64,000 nucleotides of DNA from Kalaharituber pfeilii (taxonomy: Eukaryota; Ascomycota; Pezizomycetes; Pezizales; Pezizaceae). Shown piece by piece: positions 23,964 to 34,963 of the stretch. The translations under genes were made by a program, and so were the position numbers. How positions within the stretch are numbered: the stretch's first letter is position 1; every line of letters begins with the position of its first letter. The notes beneath the pieces are model-generated. The model was not told the DNA's origin. It did no database searches and saw only the letters and a list, made by a program, of their open reading frames with translations. The stretch lies in the NCBI GenBank assembly GCA_015179045.1, contig WHUZ01000038.1, positions 310,001 through 374,000 of the forward strand, written 5' to 3'.

Positions 23964-25148
23964 ATGGTCCAGGTCTCTAACGCCGACACCTCCCCTGGTG
24001 GGGTTCGACCACCAATCGTGATCGCGGTGATGGGGATGACAGGAGCAGGAAAGAGCAGTTTCATCAAGAAGCTTACTGGAGATGCAAGAATCACAGTGGG
24101 TCACTCACTCAATAGCTGTATGCATCAACCTTCTTGGGCTACATTTCAATCCTCAATACTGACAGAATACCGTTTAGGCACAAAGGAAGTTCAAGTAGCA
24201 AAGCTTCCGGATACATCTGAATATGACATCCCAGACTCTCATTGCCGCCAAATTCAGCTCATTGATACCCCTGGCTTCGATGACACAAATACATCCGATG
24301 CAGATATTCTCTTGAATCTCACCCTATGGCTCGGAATGCAGCACAAGCAAGGATTCAAGCTCTCCGGTTTGATTTACTTGCATCGTATCACCGACGACCG
24401 CATAGGTAGGACCGCGCGACGGAATCTAACGATGCTCAGAGACCTTGTCGGCGAAGGAAATATGCGAAATGTGGTTTTGGTGACTACCCGGTGGGAAAAC
24501 GTAAGTTCGCAACCCTGTTGACGTGACAAATTTCAACCTCTTAACGCTTGATAGATTGATCCCTCCATCGGAGAGGAACGTGAAAACCAATCCCTTTTGG
24601 GCTCTGGGGGTTTCTGGGAGCCCCTCGTGCAGCATGGTGCATCTCACGAAAGGTACGATGGCACCCTAGGTCGTGCCAAAGAAATTATTGGAACGATTAT
24701 CCGACGCTCCCCTACCTTTCTCCGCATCCAGGAAGAACTCGCTAGTGGCCGTGCCTTGAAGGACACTGCAGCCGGCCAAACTGTGATCAGTAACATGAAG
24801 GTGGATGCCGAGGAACGCGACAGAGAGCTTGAAGAAATCAAGGCTCAGCTCAGGATGGCAACGGAAAACCTGGACAGAGTCGCTGTCGAGTTGGCCGAGG
24901 AAAGAAAAAAGTATCAGGAGTTTCAGGAGCGGCAAAAGCGTGACCAAGACGCTTTCGAGAAGGCCACCCAAGAATTACTGAAGGAGCGAATATGTGAGTT
25001 AGAGGAACGGTGGGCAATTCAGGAGGAGGATCTAAGACAGAAGCATGAACAGGAACAACAAAGTTGGCAGGAGAAAATAGGCACGCTGGAGGAAGAAATT
25101 GAACGTTTGAAGGTGGAGAGCACAAAAATGCGATGTGCGATAATGTAA
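23964..25148 (+). CDS. fungal G-domain GTPase with coiled coil and C-terminal CaaX box
   Basis: Three exons: 23964-24117, 24178-24500 and 24555-25148. Intron 1 (24118-24177, 60 nt) is a multiple of three and stays open, but removing it restores the expected SCTKEVQV junction. It has donor GTATGC, branch CTGACAG and acceptor TTTAG. Intron 2 (24501-24554) has GTAAGT and branch TTAACG. The product is about 356 aa. G1 is GMTGAGKSS, G3 is LIDTPGFDDT and the G4 position reads TTRWEN. The C-terminal half is a long charged coiled coil. The last residues are Cys-Ala-Ile-Met, a CaaX box predicted to be farnesylated, so membrane attachment is likely. The stop codon lies inside the TSD of a LINE insertion. 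Confidence 0.85.
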
Positions 25149-25157
25149 AATCTCTGG

Positions 25158-25543
25158 AAGGGGCTTAGGGCATGGAGACACAGGGTGGGTGGGGCGGATA
25201 GCCCGGAATGCAAGGGAAGAAAAGGAGGCAGGAGAATATATAGGGGGCGGTGCGAGACCTGGAGGAGAAAGGGGCCCGGAGGTCTAAAAGCGCTGAAAGA
25301 CCATCCGAAGGCGAGAGATGGGTGCGGGGACCCGTTGTTAGAATTGATGGGGTGGGTAGATAGGTGAGAACGTTAGTTGTGTGCCAGGCTCTTTCTTTTT
25401 TCGCGAGAATTCCCGCCCCGGGGTGGGAGTAGGGGAGGTTTAATCGTTATCCTTTTTTGTATTATTTCCTTAGTTTCCTATGTATTAAGCCTCGCCATAG
25501 CGCATAGGGCGGCATGCGAGTAACGATATTAAGAAAGAAAAAG
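25158..25543 (+). mobile_element. 5'-truncated LINE fragment (ORF2 3' end) with type A tail
   Basis: Perfect 16-bp TSDs (aatgtaaaatctctgg) lie at 25142-25157 and 25544-25559. Inside is a frame matching the ORF2 C-terminus of the copy at 47.3 kb (GGLKALKDHP against GGLDAVKRPP; LLELMGW against CWKLMVW). A T-rich 3' UTR follows, then the type A hairpin (CTCGCCATAGCGCATAGGG then CGGCATGCGAG) and an A-rich tail. It inserted across the stop codon of the upstream GTPase. Confidence 0.85.
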
Positions 25544-25559
25544 AATGTAAAATCTCTGG

Positions 25560-27584
25560 CACTTGACTCTTTTATCTATTTGCACAAGTTAAAACTTTAC
25601 CAATATCTTAGGACCTGCTTCAAGAGCCTGGATCAATGTAGGTGACTTCAACATATGCTCTGAGAAAACCGAATATACAGTCACATGGCAAAAGTGTATT
25701 CCTAAACTTGCATAATTTGATATCTTAGACTTGCATATGCGCTAGTAGCGCCACTAACGCCAATAAGGAACTTCGAAACGGAGTTGAAGATTGGGGCAAA
25801 GAAAAATATGAAGACAACTCTTGAAGGAGATTAAAGGTCAATAAGAAGTATACTGCCACCTATCTATAACTATATCTACAAAAAAAAGAAATCCACCCTA
25901 TTCATAAAGACTCTCAAGTTCGTCTCTTCTGCCAAATATGCCATCTCTCTAACTAAAGATGCCGCCTCGTCTACCAAAGGTATCTGTAACGGATCTGGTA
26001 AATGCAGAAAGTTCCTGTCCGCCAGGTCAAAAAGACACTTGACTAGCGATACTCGCTAGTCCTCTGCATAGCTCATATTGCACTCAATTATGTGACTGCG
26101 ACGCCATTTCGGTTGTCACATATCGCCTGTGGTGCATATGCGCATTTCGTGCGCGCACATTCATCCACCGACCGCCCACCCTACAGTTGCGGTGAACCCG
26201 TAACATTGGTCTTTTTCAAAGTCGGTCATCTGTTTCTTAGGAGCAGCACTAGAGGCAGAAGTGCTGGCAGTATTAGCTGAGGAGGTGGTAGTTTGAGTTG
26301 ATATTATTAGGCAGGATTTTGTAAATTCGGCTGTCAGTTACCTGTAGGCAGCTTGTTCTCGTACCCAGTAGGCAGCTGTGGATTGTTTCTTGACTTCCGG
26401 TCCCCTTTAGGAGTCGACTTTATATTTTTCTATCCCCTAATCTTGAAAATTATCTCCATCTCAGAATTCCCAATATAGCACAATGTTGTGAGACTTATGC
26501 GCGCTTATGTCTAAGACACGCGTGTGTATGTCTTAATCAAGCACAGGCCCGACGATTATGCAAAGGTGTACACTTTCTTTTGCCATGTCACTGTATATAT
26601 TGATGTCCGAACGGTATTCTTAGTCTGTCACGATTAGTATTGATACTTACATGTTATATGTTACTGTGATTAGGCAAACTACTTGAAAACTGTCACCAAA
26701 CTTGGCCCAACCCCAATTTCCGCTCTCTCCGCAATGTGTTTCGTTAGTACCCAGGAGCAGCACCAGCGTCATTGAGGTGATTGCAAGTGGCAGTTTGAAC
26801 CATGATAGTGGAAGCCTTGGTGTGCAGTCGTTCATTCTTCCACTTGTTTGCTATTCAATATATACTAGTCTTTGCGATGGGGCCTCGGGCCATGAAAATT
26901 ATATACCAGGGTCGCGGGATACCAGAATTAACGTGAGAAGTGTTACCCTGAAGTCTACCGGTTGCCTATTCCGGATTTTTTCTTTTCTTTTTTTCTTTTG
27001 AGTAAGGGACTGGAATCATACTATAGATGAGGAAATAAGTATACAATTAACTCGCGTAGCCAATTCAATGCATCGTCAACATTATGTCAGGTAACTTATA
27101 TTTTCAAGGGAGTTATCCCAATGCAGAATTATTTAAGAAATATTTCGAATTTAGAACTATTGTTAACGCCAAAGCTTTATTGATTGTATTAATGTTTCCT
27201 CATTTATTGGGGTTAATACCTTTGATTTTACACACGATCCAATTGTATTGCATAATCTAGAAGGTTTGCACGCTTTCTCTCAACTTGATTACAGTAAATT
27301 TGCTCTTGTATTGACATATCGAGATAATCTGCAGCTCGTACTGTAATATGAATGCCAAATTCACTTCTTAAATCTTTGGCGAACTCTATGTATCGAGAAG
27401 AGCACCTCGGTATAGGTAACGTGGCTATTTGAGATAATTTTCTCACTGTATTTTTATTTTTTGTTGTTGGTGACAATTTTTCCATTATCCTTTCTCAACA
27501 GGGAGAGTAGCTTCGCACAGGGTCTTGCCCTTTGTACACTGCGGATGGACTTCAAACACGGTTGACATGCACCGGTCATTAGCC
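25560..27584. other. gene-free stretch
   Basis: No credible ORF. A minus-strand frame at 27228-27485 (ending LLDYAIQLD) followed by scattered in-frame stops could be a decayed transposon protein, but the family is not recognised. Confidence 0.4.
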
Positions 27585-27586
27585 TA

Positions 27587-27744
27587 CAGTCGAACCTGCT
27601 ATATTGAATAAGGCCGGGGACGGAGGGTTTTATCCAACAAGACAAATATCCAATAATCCCGGACCGATTGGTTCAGGCCGGCAATGTTGATCCAATAAAA
27701 CAGGTTATCCGATATGACTAGATCCAATATGAGAAGTTCGACTG
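27587..27744. mobile_element. MITE with TA target duplication (Tc1/mariner-pogo type ends)
   Basis: 158 bp bounded by TA at 27585-27586 and 27745-27746. The left end reads CAGTCGAACCTGCTATATTG and the right end, reversed, CAGTCGAACTTCTCATATTG. The CAGTCGAAC terminus with TA duplication is typical of Tc1/mariner-pogo elements. No coding capacity. Confidence 0.8.
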
Positions 27745-27746
27745 TA

Positions 27747-28356
27747 GATATGTTCTGTCCATGCTTATCTAAGACACCAAGCTACGTAGGCGGCACTTAA
27801 CGCGGCGCACGACTATAGGTCAATCGTACTTACTACTATACGTACCCGACACCACTCAGACCGGCATGGAGAAGCCGTTATGTTCACTGCTTCAAATCCC
27901 ACTCATTATGATGCAGATTTTCTGCGACCGCGTACCATAAATCCGACCAGTCTCGTTCCAGTCAGAATCTCAGTTCAGGGCAAGATAATGCAGTTTCTTA
28001 ACTAGCCCCTCGAGGGCAAGCACTTAGATGATGTGAGTGAGAATAGCTTCCAAAATGCACGCTTCATGCGTCTTGGAATGAATGTGATTTGCTGGTCAAT
28101 ATCGTTGAATGGTGGATTGCCTTCGGCTACAGCTGCAGTCTAAGTTTGAAATGTGCGCATAGATTGCCTTTCTAATAGAAGTGCATTGTTTGCACTCTTG
28201 CTACTGTAGGTGACCGGCGGCAGTCCACTTCCACTTCAAATTGGGCTCATGCTCTCTTGGGCCTGACCAGCTGTTCAGTGGCTGCTCAACAAGGTGAATA
28301 TCGGTCGGGTTTGACGAACGAATCTAATACGAAGCCAGTCTACTATTTACGTCGCC
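27747..28356. other. gene-free stretch
   Basis: I see no gene, repeat or RNA here. Confidence 0.45.
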
Positions 28357-28370
28357 GTTTGAGATAGTCT

Positions 28371-28497
28371 TTTTTTTTCTTTTTTATATATCACGTAACC
28401 CTGCTTACCGCTATTCGCTGCCCTGCCATGGCTAACAGCTGCAAGCGGGGTTACGTGAAATAAAAAAAAAAAAAAAAACGCTATTCGCTATGGCAGG
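28371..28497 (-). mobile_element. type B hairpin-tag retroposon, interrupted by a second one
   Basis: A poly-T-rich tail is followed by the minus-strand tag, which reads CCCTGCCATAGCGAATAGCG then GTAAGCAGGGTTACGTGATA once the inner insertion is removed. The CCCTGC/GCAGGG stem is fully Watson-Crick. TSDs gtttgagatagtct (28357-28370) and gtttgagctagtct (28498-28511) match at 13 of 14 positions. Confidence 0.85.
28420..28478 (+). mobile_element. type B hairpin-tag retroposon nested in the previous one
   Basis: A plus-strand type B tag beginning GCCCTGCCATGGC, with poly-A, lies between perfect 11-bp TSDs (cgctattcgct) at 28409-28419 and 28479-28489. The target sits in the loop region of the outer hairpin. 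Confidence 0.9.
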
Positions 28498-28511
28498 GTT
28501 TGAGCTAGTCT

Positions 28512-30014
28512 GATTGGCCTTGATAACCCTGATTCCTGGGTACGCATTGAATGTAAGTGTGCAAAATATAAGCTGCTGAAAACTGCATTAATTGAACCTT
28601 AATTGAACCGGTCAACTGCTGGATTGATGAGGAACTGATGGTTACGAGACTAAGGAACTCATAGTACTACCAGTACCGCGGTATAAAATCCAACGAGCTG
28701 ACTACGCATTCGGAGATTCCTTCTATTGAGCCTAGCACTGCCTCTTCCATATATATCAGAATTAAACCTTTGTACATTGACAATTCCTTGAACAATTTTC
28801 CCCGAGGCCTTGAAGCCAAACACATCAGATTTCCTAGTCTGGTTGCACCGACCCTCTGACCGTACAGATTTCCTGCCAATACGCGGGGACCGTCGCTAAG
28901 CTCTCGCGCAATAGTTATCGCCTATGAAATCTTGTCATAGTCCAGCAGGGTTGCATGTGATGAATTTAAAAAAAAAGAAAATTAAATAAAAAATTAAATG
29001 AGATCAGCAATGAACTAGTATCTGTCATGAACGTTGATTCAATTGATGGGGCTGTTGCTATACGTCAATTTAGTCTCGTACGTCAATTGACAAAATGGAA
29101 CCCTCATTGGACTATTAATGGAACCAGAATAGGAATCTGACACCCTGGGCGAGGTTAGAGTGCATAGGGCATGGGGAATGTATCACATCTCGGCAGGTCG
29201 GCAAAGTTATGTGAGTGAGCGAAGGCTATCGATACGAAAATTGCAATTCAACGAATTCAGCCACCACAAGGTGGAAAAGTGAGATGAATGAAATTCTTTG
29301 CCACGCAGCGCTACATAAAATTTCGGCAGGCTCGGAAATTTGTTCATAAAATCAACTTATACAATATACAGCACAGCTACTAATTCCAACATGCAGATTG
29401 AAGTGTGAAGGAGGAATGGAATCCGAAGCAATTCGATTATCGGAGATTGACTGAAGCAAGTTCCTAAGAGGGCCAGCTCTCGGTTCTGGTCATCTGGCTT
29501 AGGCCTCACATGTTTAGAGCCCTTAAGTAAGGAATATTTCATAATGTCTTCTTCTGCTTTTGATGGATGCAAATTGAATATAGTTTCGCAGGTTGCGTGT
29601 GCTTCCAGGGTATAATTTACATCTCCTGGCGGGACCACGCTGTGTGAGGTGTCTGGTCGGAATCGGGGGCTGGTCTGATTACGTTGCTGGGGTACAAGAC
29701 TGGAAGAATGCCGAGCATTACACCAGAAGCTGGAGCCTCGTGGTCAGGCCTGGGGGAGTTGTTAATGTCAACACAACATAATCTCATAAACAGCACAACA
29801 ATTAAAGGAACTTGCCGTAATTTTCGCCACATCACACTTCAGCAGAAGTATAACGGCGTCCAACATTCCAATCTTCCATTATATATATCGTACTTTGGTA
29901 CCAATCTGCGACCAGTTGATAAAAATACAGTTCATCTGAGGACGAGACGAACGTGAGTTTTCCTCAACTCAGACCTCAATCATTGGCTCATAGTCCTTTC
30001 ATTGACACTTTTAG
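28512..30014. other. gene-poor stretch, includes probable 5' UTR
   Basis: No clear gene. A GTGAGT donor at 29952 and a TTTTAG acceptor at 30014 could delimit a 5' UTR intron (or first coding exon) of the gene starting at 30015. Confidence 0.4.
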
Positions 30015-30758
30015 ATGCTATCAAAAGCCTTTACCAACGCCAAAAACAAGCTCCACATGCACGGATTGACAGGCAGCAGCTACAACACGGGTTCAACTCC
30101 AATTGCCGGCAGCACAGCTAAGATGATTCCCGCCGGGACGCATCAGCACTGGTCCATGTTACAGTCAATCAGGAATTTCACGAGCTCGTGGAAGAAGAAG
30201 ACTCAGAAAGTAAGCAACACGGCCGTACATCCTCCGATTGATATCCCTGGAGCAGGAGGGCGGGTAGGTCCCGTAACGGCAGAAGCCGGCTCCCCGCTCT
30301 CGGTCGCTGCCAACGAGCAACACAAAAACAACCTTCAGCCAGCTCACCAACTGGGAACGGGTCAGCAGAAAGCGGAGGATGAGTTGATGTTTGGAATTGA
30401 TGACCACAGCCGCGCTGGAACTCCACCGCATACGAATACTGCAGGCGTTGTGTCTGAGGATGATGAACATAATGACAGCGCCAGACCCACAACAGAGACA
30501 GCCCAGACTCTAGTTCCAAGCCTGAGCGAGGTACGGCGCGTGCTGACACTCGAGTAAGTGATTTGCCATTGGTTTTCTAAAAACATATGTCCTAACGAAC
30601 CAACAAGGGAAATTCAAGAGGGCATAGAGCGTTTATCTCGTCAGCACGAGCGCACAATTTGCCTTGCGGAGTATGGAGTCAATAGCCCACAATTGGTGCA
30701 GGTGGCTGGCAGCCCACCGGGGGCGCACTCAAAAGTGACTACTAGGAACTTTTGGTGA
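30015..30758 (+). CDS. hypothetical protein, two exons
   Basis: Exon 1 is 30015-30553. The intron is 30554-30607 (54 nt) with donor GTAAGT, branch CCTAACG and acceptor ACAAG. Exon 2 is 30608-30758. The phase is kept and the product is 229 aa. The ATG directly follows TTTTAG, so an upstream exon cannot be excluded. The N-terminus is basic (FTNAKNKLHMHG, SWKKKTQK), the middle is low-complexity with Pro, Thr and acidic residues, and a short helix-like segment (IQEGIERLSRQHERTICL) spans the second exon. No domain was recognised. The intron quality is the best evidence for the gene. Confidence 0.6.
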
Positions 30759-32316
30759 TCGGGAGTACCGAGGATTGTGGGACGAGAGATTAGGGTAGGA
30801 GGGCTTGTAGGGCAACGGAGATTCGGTGCATGAGAATGTCTTGATAAGATAGGGACGGTATCTATTCTAATGTGGTAGGATGTGGGGCATGTACAATTGC
30901 TGGTGATTTTGAATTTTGTTTGTGGAAACTTTGTTGATATAGTGTTCGGCATGCAGACAGAGACGAAATATTGTCCAAGTAATGTTTAGCACTTGCAAAG
31001 GCGGCTGTCCAAAATTCATGCGTTGTTGGAATGTTTGCGTTCTTGAATATACAATTAGATAAACATTAATATCGATCGGCCTCCCCTAACAGACTCATTC
31101 CCGATGGGGTAACCAGTCCATCACATCATGCGCCTGCAGTTTGCCCGGGACGAACTATGCTCAGGGCCATGGTTGCGGCGTCAAACCGCCAAACGGGGTT
31201 GGCTTCAGACTAGTCAAAACATAGGTGTCCAAAAGAATGACGAACGAGGAAAAGATCTTCTTCCTCATCATATCAGGCTAAATAGTAGTGTTCCCTTCCT
31301 GGTTGTTGCGGGGATAAAGGTATCAAGATCGGATATTACGTTGTCAATATGCAACGCGCAGTAGAGATAGATGCCGCTGCAGAGGACCGCAGTATGGACG
31401 CTGACACCGAATGAAGAGCTCTTTGCCGCGGTAGCCATGGAGAAAACTGATGAGGGGTTATTCACGGCCAGTTGCGGTGCTGAGTTGGAGTGGCAGATGC
31501 CGGAACGTGCCTTTGTAGGGTGTCGATGCACCTACAAAGGGATGAGGTGTGATGAACTGAAAGGCTCTGGAGTGGGGCTGACAAGTGAGAGGCCACAGGA
31601 GGTCGAATGGGGGAGTGCTACAGGATCTCCATTATTCCTAGTGGCGTTCCTACAGTATCCTCTTGATATATGCATATACCTGACGGCCCTCATACAAAAT
31701 ATGCATACATTTGTTTACAAGAATATTCTTAGGTTTTATGTTGAGACCATATATTCTTCTATCCAATCTGCATAGAGGTACATCTGTACTGCATTTTGTC
31801 GCATAAGCCTGCATATTGTTGTATATGCAGTACACAATTCACAATCTAATGCCATGTCAACAATTACTGGAATAAAACTAGCGTGGGGGCCGCCAAGCAA
31901 TTTTGTTGCAAGATTATTTGAATGTGTGGTGACCGCCCAATGACATGCTTATATCGACCGTATACCGTAATTTTCATGGCATCAACCCAGAGGAGATGGT
32001 ACGAAAGGCAGCATAAGCAGCTAAAGAATTCTAGCGCGAGATCGAACTGGCCAGGTTTCCATTGAAAAGCACGGAGATAGAATTTCTAGTGATATGGTGG
32101 AGTCCCCGTACAAGAGGTCACTTCTGACTGAAATTATGGACTTAAACTTGAGACACTACTTCATCACTTAACGCATCTGATTGAAAAATAAAGAATGTAG
32201 ATATGTACTATTCCACTTGCTCTACAGTCCTTCATTGTCCAAATTTAAAAATATTAAGGTGGTGTTGAGTAGTACAGGATTAAAGTTTTGCACATATGAT
32301 ATATATAAGATTGATC
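30759..32316. other. gene-free stretch
   Basis: ORFs at 31128-31364 and 31371-31775 overlap opposing frames and show no family. I see no RNA gene. Confidence 0.4.
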
Positions 32317-32327
32317 TACCTAACTCT

Positions 32328-32393
32328 TTTTTTTTTTTTTTTTTTCTCTGGTTCACATAACCTCGCATACAAGCCACAACCCTTTGGCGAGAA
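32328..32393 (-). mobile_element. type C hairpin-tag retroposon
   Basis: A poly-T run is followed by a minus-strand tag: CTCGCCAAAGGGTTGTGGC, TTGTATGCGAGG, then TTATGTGAACC. Perfect 11-bp TSDs (tacctaactct) lie at 32317-32327 and 32394-32404. The outer stem CTCGC/GCGAG is that of type A, while the tail resembles type B (GTTACGTGAA). Confidence 0.85.
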
Positions 32394-32534
32394 TACCTAA
32401 CTCTTCTATGGCTTTTATATACACGTTCAGTAAGCTTAGTACCATATGCACAACCATCCTTATATGCCTTCATAGTCCGTAAGGTGGGGTAGGAGGTCGC
32501 TGCACCAATGAGGAGGAATCGAGCGCTGATTTTC

Positions 32535-33020
32535 TTCTTTTTATATATATCATTACTCGCATACCGCCCTAAGGGCTATGGTAGTCTCAGGGCTATGGCG
32601 AGATTAAATACATAGGAGATAAAGAAAAATTGAATTTAGGCCCTCATCTCTCTACCCACCTCATGAGTTCCACCAGCGGGTCCGGCCCGTCCTCCGTTCC
32701 TTTGGTGGCGGTCTGACTGCGTCCTGCCCCCCTGGCCACCTTCTCTTCCCCACCTCATACCTGGCCCTGCCATGGCGAACAGCTGCAAGCGGGGTTGCGT
32801 GAAATGAAAAATAAAATAAATAAAAAGAATTTACACCTGGAGCAGATATGTTCTGATGTCTCCTCTTTCATGCCGCACCACCGACTTTCTGGCCCGTCCG
32901 CCCTGCCGATTTTAAACTTCCAGGCCCTCAGGCCCTTCCCTCCCAATAGGCCTCCCAGGGTATGTACCACGCTGCCCAACCGCCGAAGTGGCTTCGAGTG
33001 TTGAGCAGTGGTGTTCAAGT
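32535..33020 (-). mobile_element. LINE 3' fragment (ORF2 C-terminus) with type A tail, interrupted
   Basis: The minus strand encodes GGKGLRAWKFKIGRADGPES then RWCG, matching the copy at 47.3 kb (GGKGLRAWKYGIGKADGPEC). This is the region of the C-terminal zinc-knuckle of LINE ORF2, here with its first Cys changed to Ser. A type B tag at 32765-32832 interrupts it. The 3' UTR ends in a type A hairpin at about 32545-32605 that contains a partial internal duplication. The 5' limit is approximate. Confidence 0.7.
32765..32832 (+). mobile_element. type B hairpin-tag retroposon inside a LINE fragment
   Basis: CCCTGCCATGGCGAACAGC then AAGCGGGGTTGCGTGAAAT and an A-rich tail. Short TSDs (atacctgg at 32757-32764, acacctgg at 32833-32840, 7 of 8). 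It splits the coding remnant of the host LINE fragment. Confidence 0.8.
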
Positions 33021-33697
33021 GCATGATTCAGGTGAACGTCGCCGTTGAGACAGCCGCCGCTACCCTCAAGCTCACGTAACCTGCCGTTCCGTTCCATCCC
33101 CACTGCAGCACTAGGATTGGTACTTCTCTCCCTTTCCGCAGAAGCCACAAACGATGGCAAAGAATATAAGCGGAAGAAAAGAAAAGGAAAAAGAACAAGT
33201 CTAGGTCCAAGAAAGTCCGCTGCTCAGGGAGAAAAATGTTTCAAAGTAAGCGGACGGCGTTTGATTGGGTGCAATTCCGCATACAGCTACCTCGCGTGGA
33301 GCTCTGGATGTTACTGCAGTGGGCTAAGCTATCTTATCTAATCGTATCTTATGCACCTTATTCCATCTTATCTGACGCATCCACATTATTGTGACTCGCC
33401 ACCTGCTTGCTTGGCATGCTTCTCTTGTGACACAAACTAGGGCGTTCCGGCGCATAAACTCAGTCTCGTCTCTTCGGTCTCGGTTCCATCACTCCATTCG
33501 TAACTTGGCCTAAACATACTTACCTCCACATTTCTGATTAATAACCTCAGTTTAGAACAAACACACTCATTCGCTAGTCTACAACTAAAGAGAATAAGGT
33601 CCACAAAAGTGCTAAGATGACCTGGTCCAGAGAAATCCGTAACTTTTTTTTGTCTATTTTTTGCACTCTTGTCAGCTGTTTTCAGCGCTTTCAATGC

Positions 33698-34950
33698 CAC
33701 CGACAACAACCACCTCAGGACGAGCGTTTGGAAGCGACTCCACAACCACAACGTCCCCCCCGCTGAAACCCACATAGATCGAAAGCTCCGATGCCGCCAA
33801 AAGGTAGATACCCACCGCCTCGAGCCATGAGGCCCCGAGTGACACCCTGGGAGGACATGACCGCCGAGGGGAAAGAAACCTTCTTCCTAACCCTCGCCGA
33901 ACTCTGGAAATGGGCATTTTATGGTGCCGGAGCGAAATCGGAACCCTCGGGGAAGGAGGACTACATCGGATTCAGATTCACGAACAACCCGTCAGAACCG
34001 GAATTCGAACTAGCCCCGCCTTCCCCACCTGCACCGCCCCCACCACCGCCACAGTCTTTGGGGTTCAGCCCCATCACGACAATTGGCACCCCACCAATAC
34101 AGCCACTGCCAATGGGCTTCAGCCCATCACGGCAACGGACATTGCGCCGACGCCCCCACCAACACCACCACCGCCACCGCCTCCACCTCCACCACTGCCA
34201 CAGGGATTCAGCCGCATCACGGCCATTGACACCCCGCCGGAGGAGATAACAACGCACAACACCTGAGAGATCCCCTCATCGGGAAAGAAAAAAGGCAAAC
34301 AGCCGTCGACGACAACGCCACTTCAAGGAAAAAGACAGCCAATCCAAGGAAAAAGACAGCTGAAGATCTCTCCCCCGGTCGGCAGCACGCCCACCCCCAC
34401 CCGAAACCCGAGCCACAGACACCAGCACCAGAACCACCGACACCAACACCCGAACCTCCCCGCCGCCAAACCACGTCCCCGCCCCCACGACCCAAAGCCA
34501 GATCCACCCCGACCCGCTCCGACACCATTAGAAAACAAGGCATTGTCGTCCACGGCATAGCCTTGAGGAAAGACCTGGGAAACGTCAAGAGATGGTTGGA
34601 GGCATCCAACAAAGAAATAGGCAAAATTACAGGGATCAGATGGCTACGAAAAAAGACAATTCTGATGGAAGAGGACAAAAAGACAAGTTCCGTGGTAGTG
34701 TACCTAGAAACGCCAACGGAAAGCGGGAAGGTTAGACTTGGAGGAAGGTGGTTGCGGACAAGTGTGTACGAGACCGAGAGAGGAAGGAGATAGGACACCG
34801 GGGTTATCACACCACCCGCATCAAGTATGAAGTCCGCGGGCACTACATGTATTTAGGTTTTATATGTTCGTTCGCTCCTTATTTTAATAAAACACCTCGC
34901 CATAGCCCATAGGGCGGCACGCGAGTAATGAAAAAAAAAAAAAAAAAAAA
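33698..34950 (+). mobile_element. non-autonomous LINE derivative: ORF1 plus type A tail, no ORF2
   Basis: Perfect 13-bp TSDs (gcgctttcaatgc) lie at 33685-33697 and 34951-34963. Between them are about 90 bp of 5' leader, a decayed ORF1, a short 3' UTR, the type A hairpin (CTCGCCATAGCCCATAGGG then CGGCACGCGAG) and 20 A. There is no reverse transcriptase region. It is the longest retroposon in the window and may be complete as a non-autonomous unit. Confidence 0.85.
33791..34793 (+). pseudogene. LINE ORF1 (gag-like), frameshifted
   Basis: ATG at 33791 opens a protein with a Pro-rich middle. A repeated GFSPIT motif shows a one-base deletion near 34114: the first copy has CCCC, the second CCC. 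After that the frame shifts by one. An in-frame TGA follows near 34264. The conserved C-terminal domain lies in a further frame and reads GIVVHGIALRKDLGNVKRWL, then ITGIRWLRKK, SSVVVYLETPTE and VRLGGRWLR. This pattern resembles the ORF1 C-terminus of fungal Tad1-like LINEs. It would bind element RNA if intact. The breaks show it is dead here. Confidence 0.75.
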
Positions 34951-34963
34951 GCGCTTTCAATGC

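Noticed and set aside
34217..34843. 208-codon minus-strand ORF
   Set aside because: It is antisense to the LINE ORF1 Pro-rich region and has no independent support.
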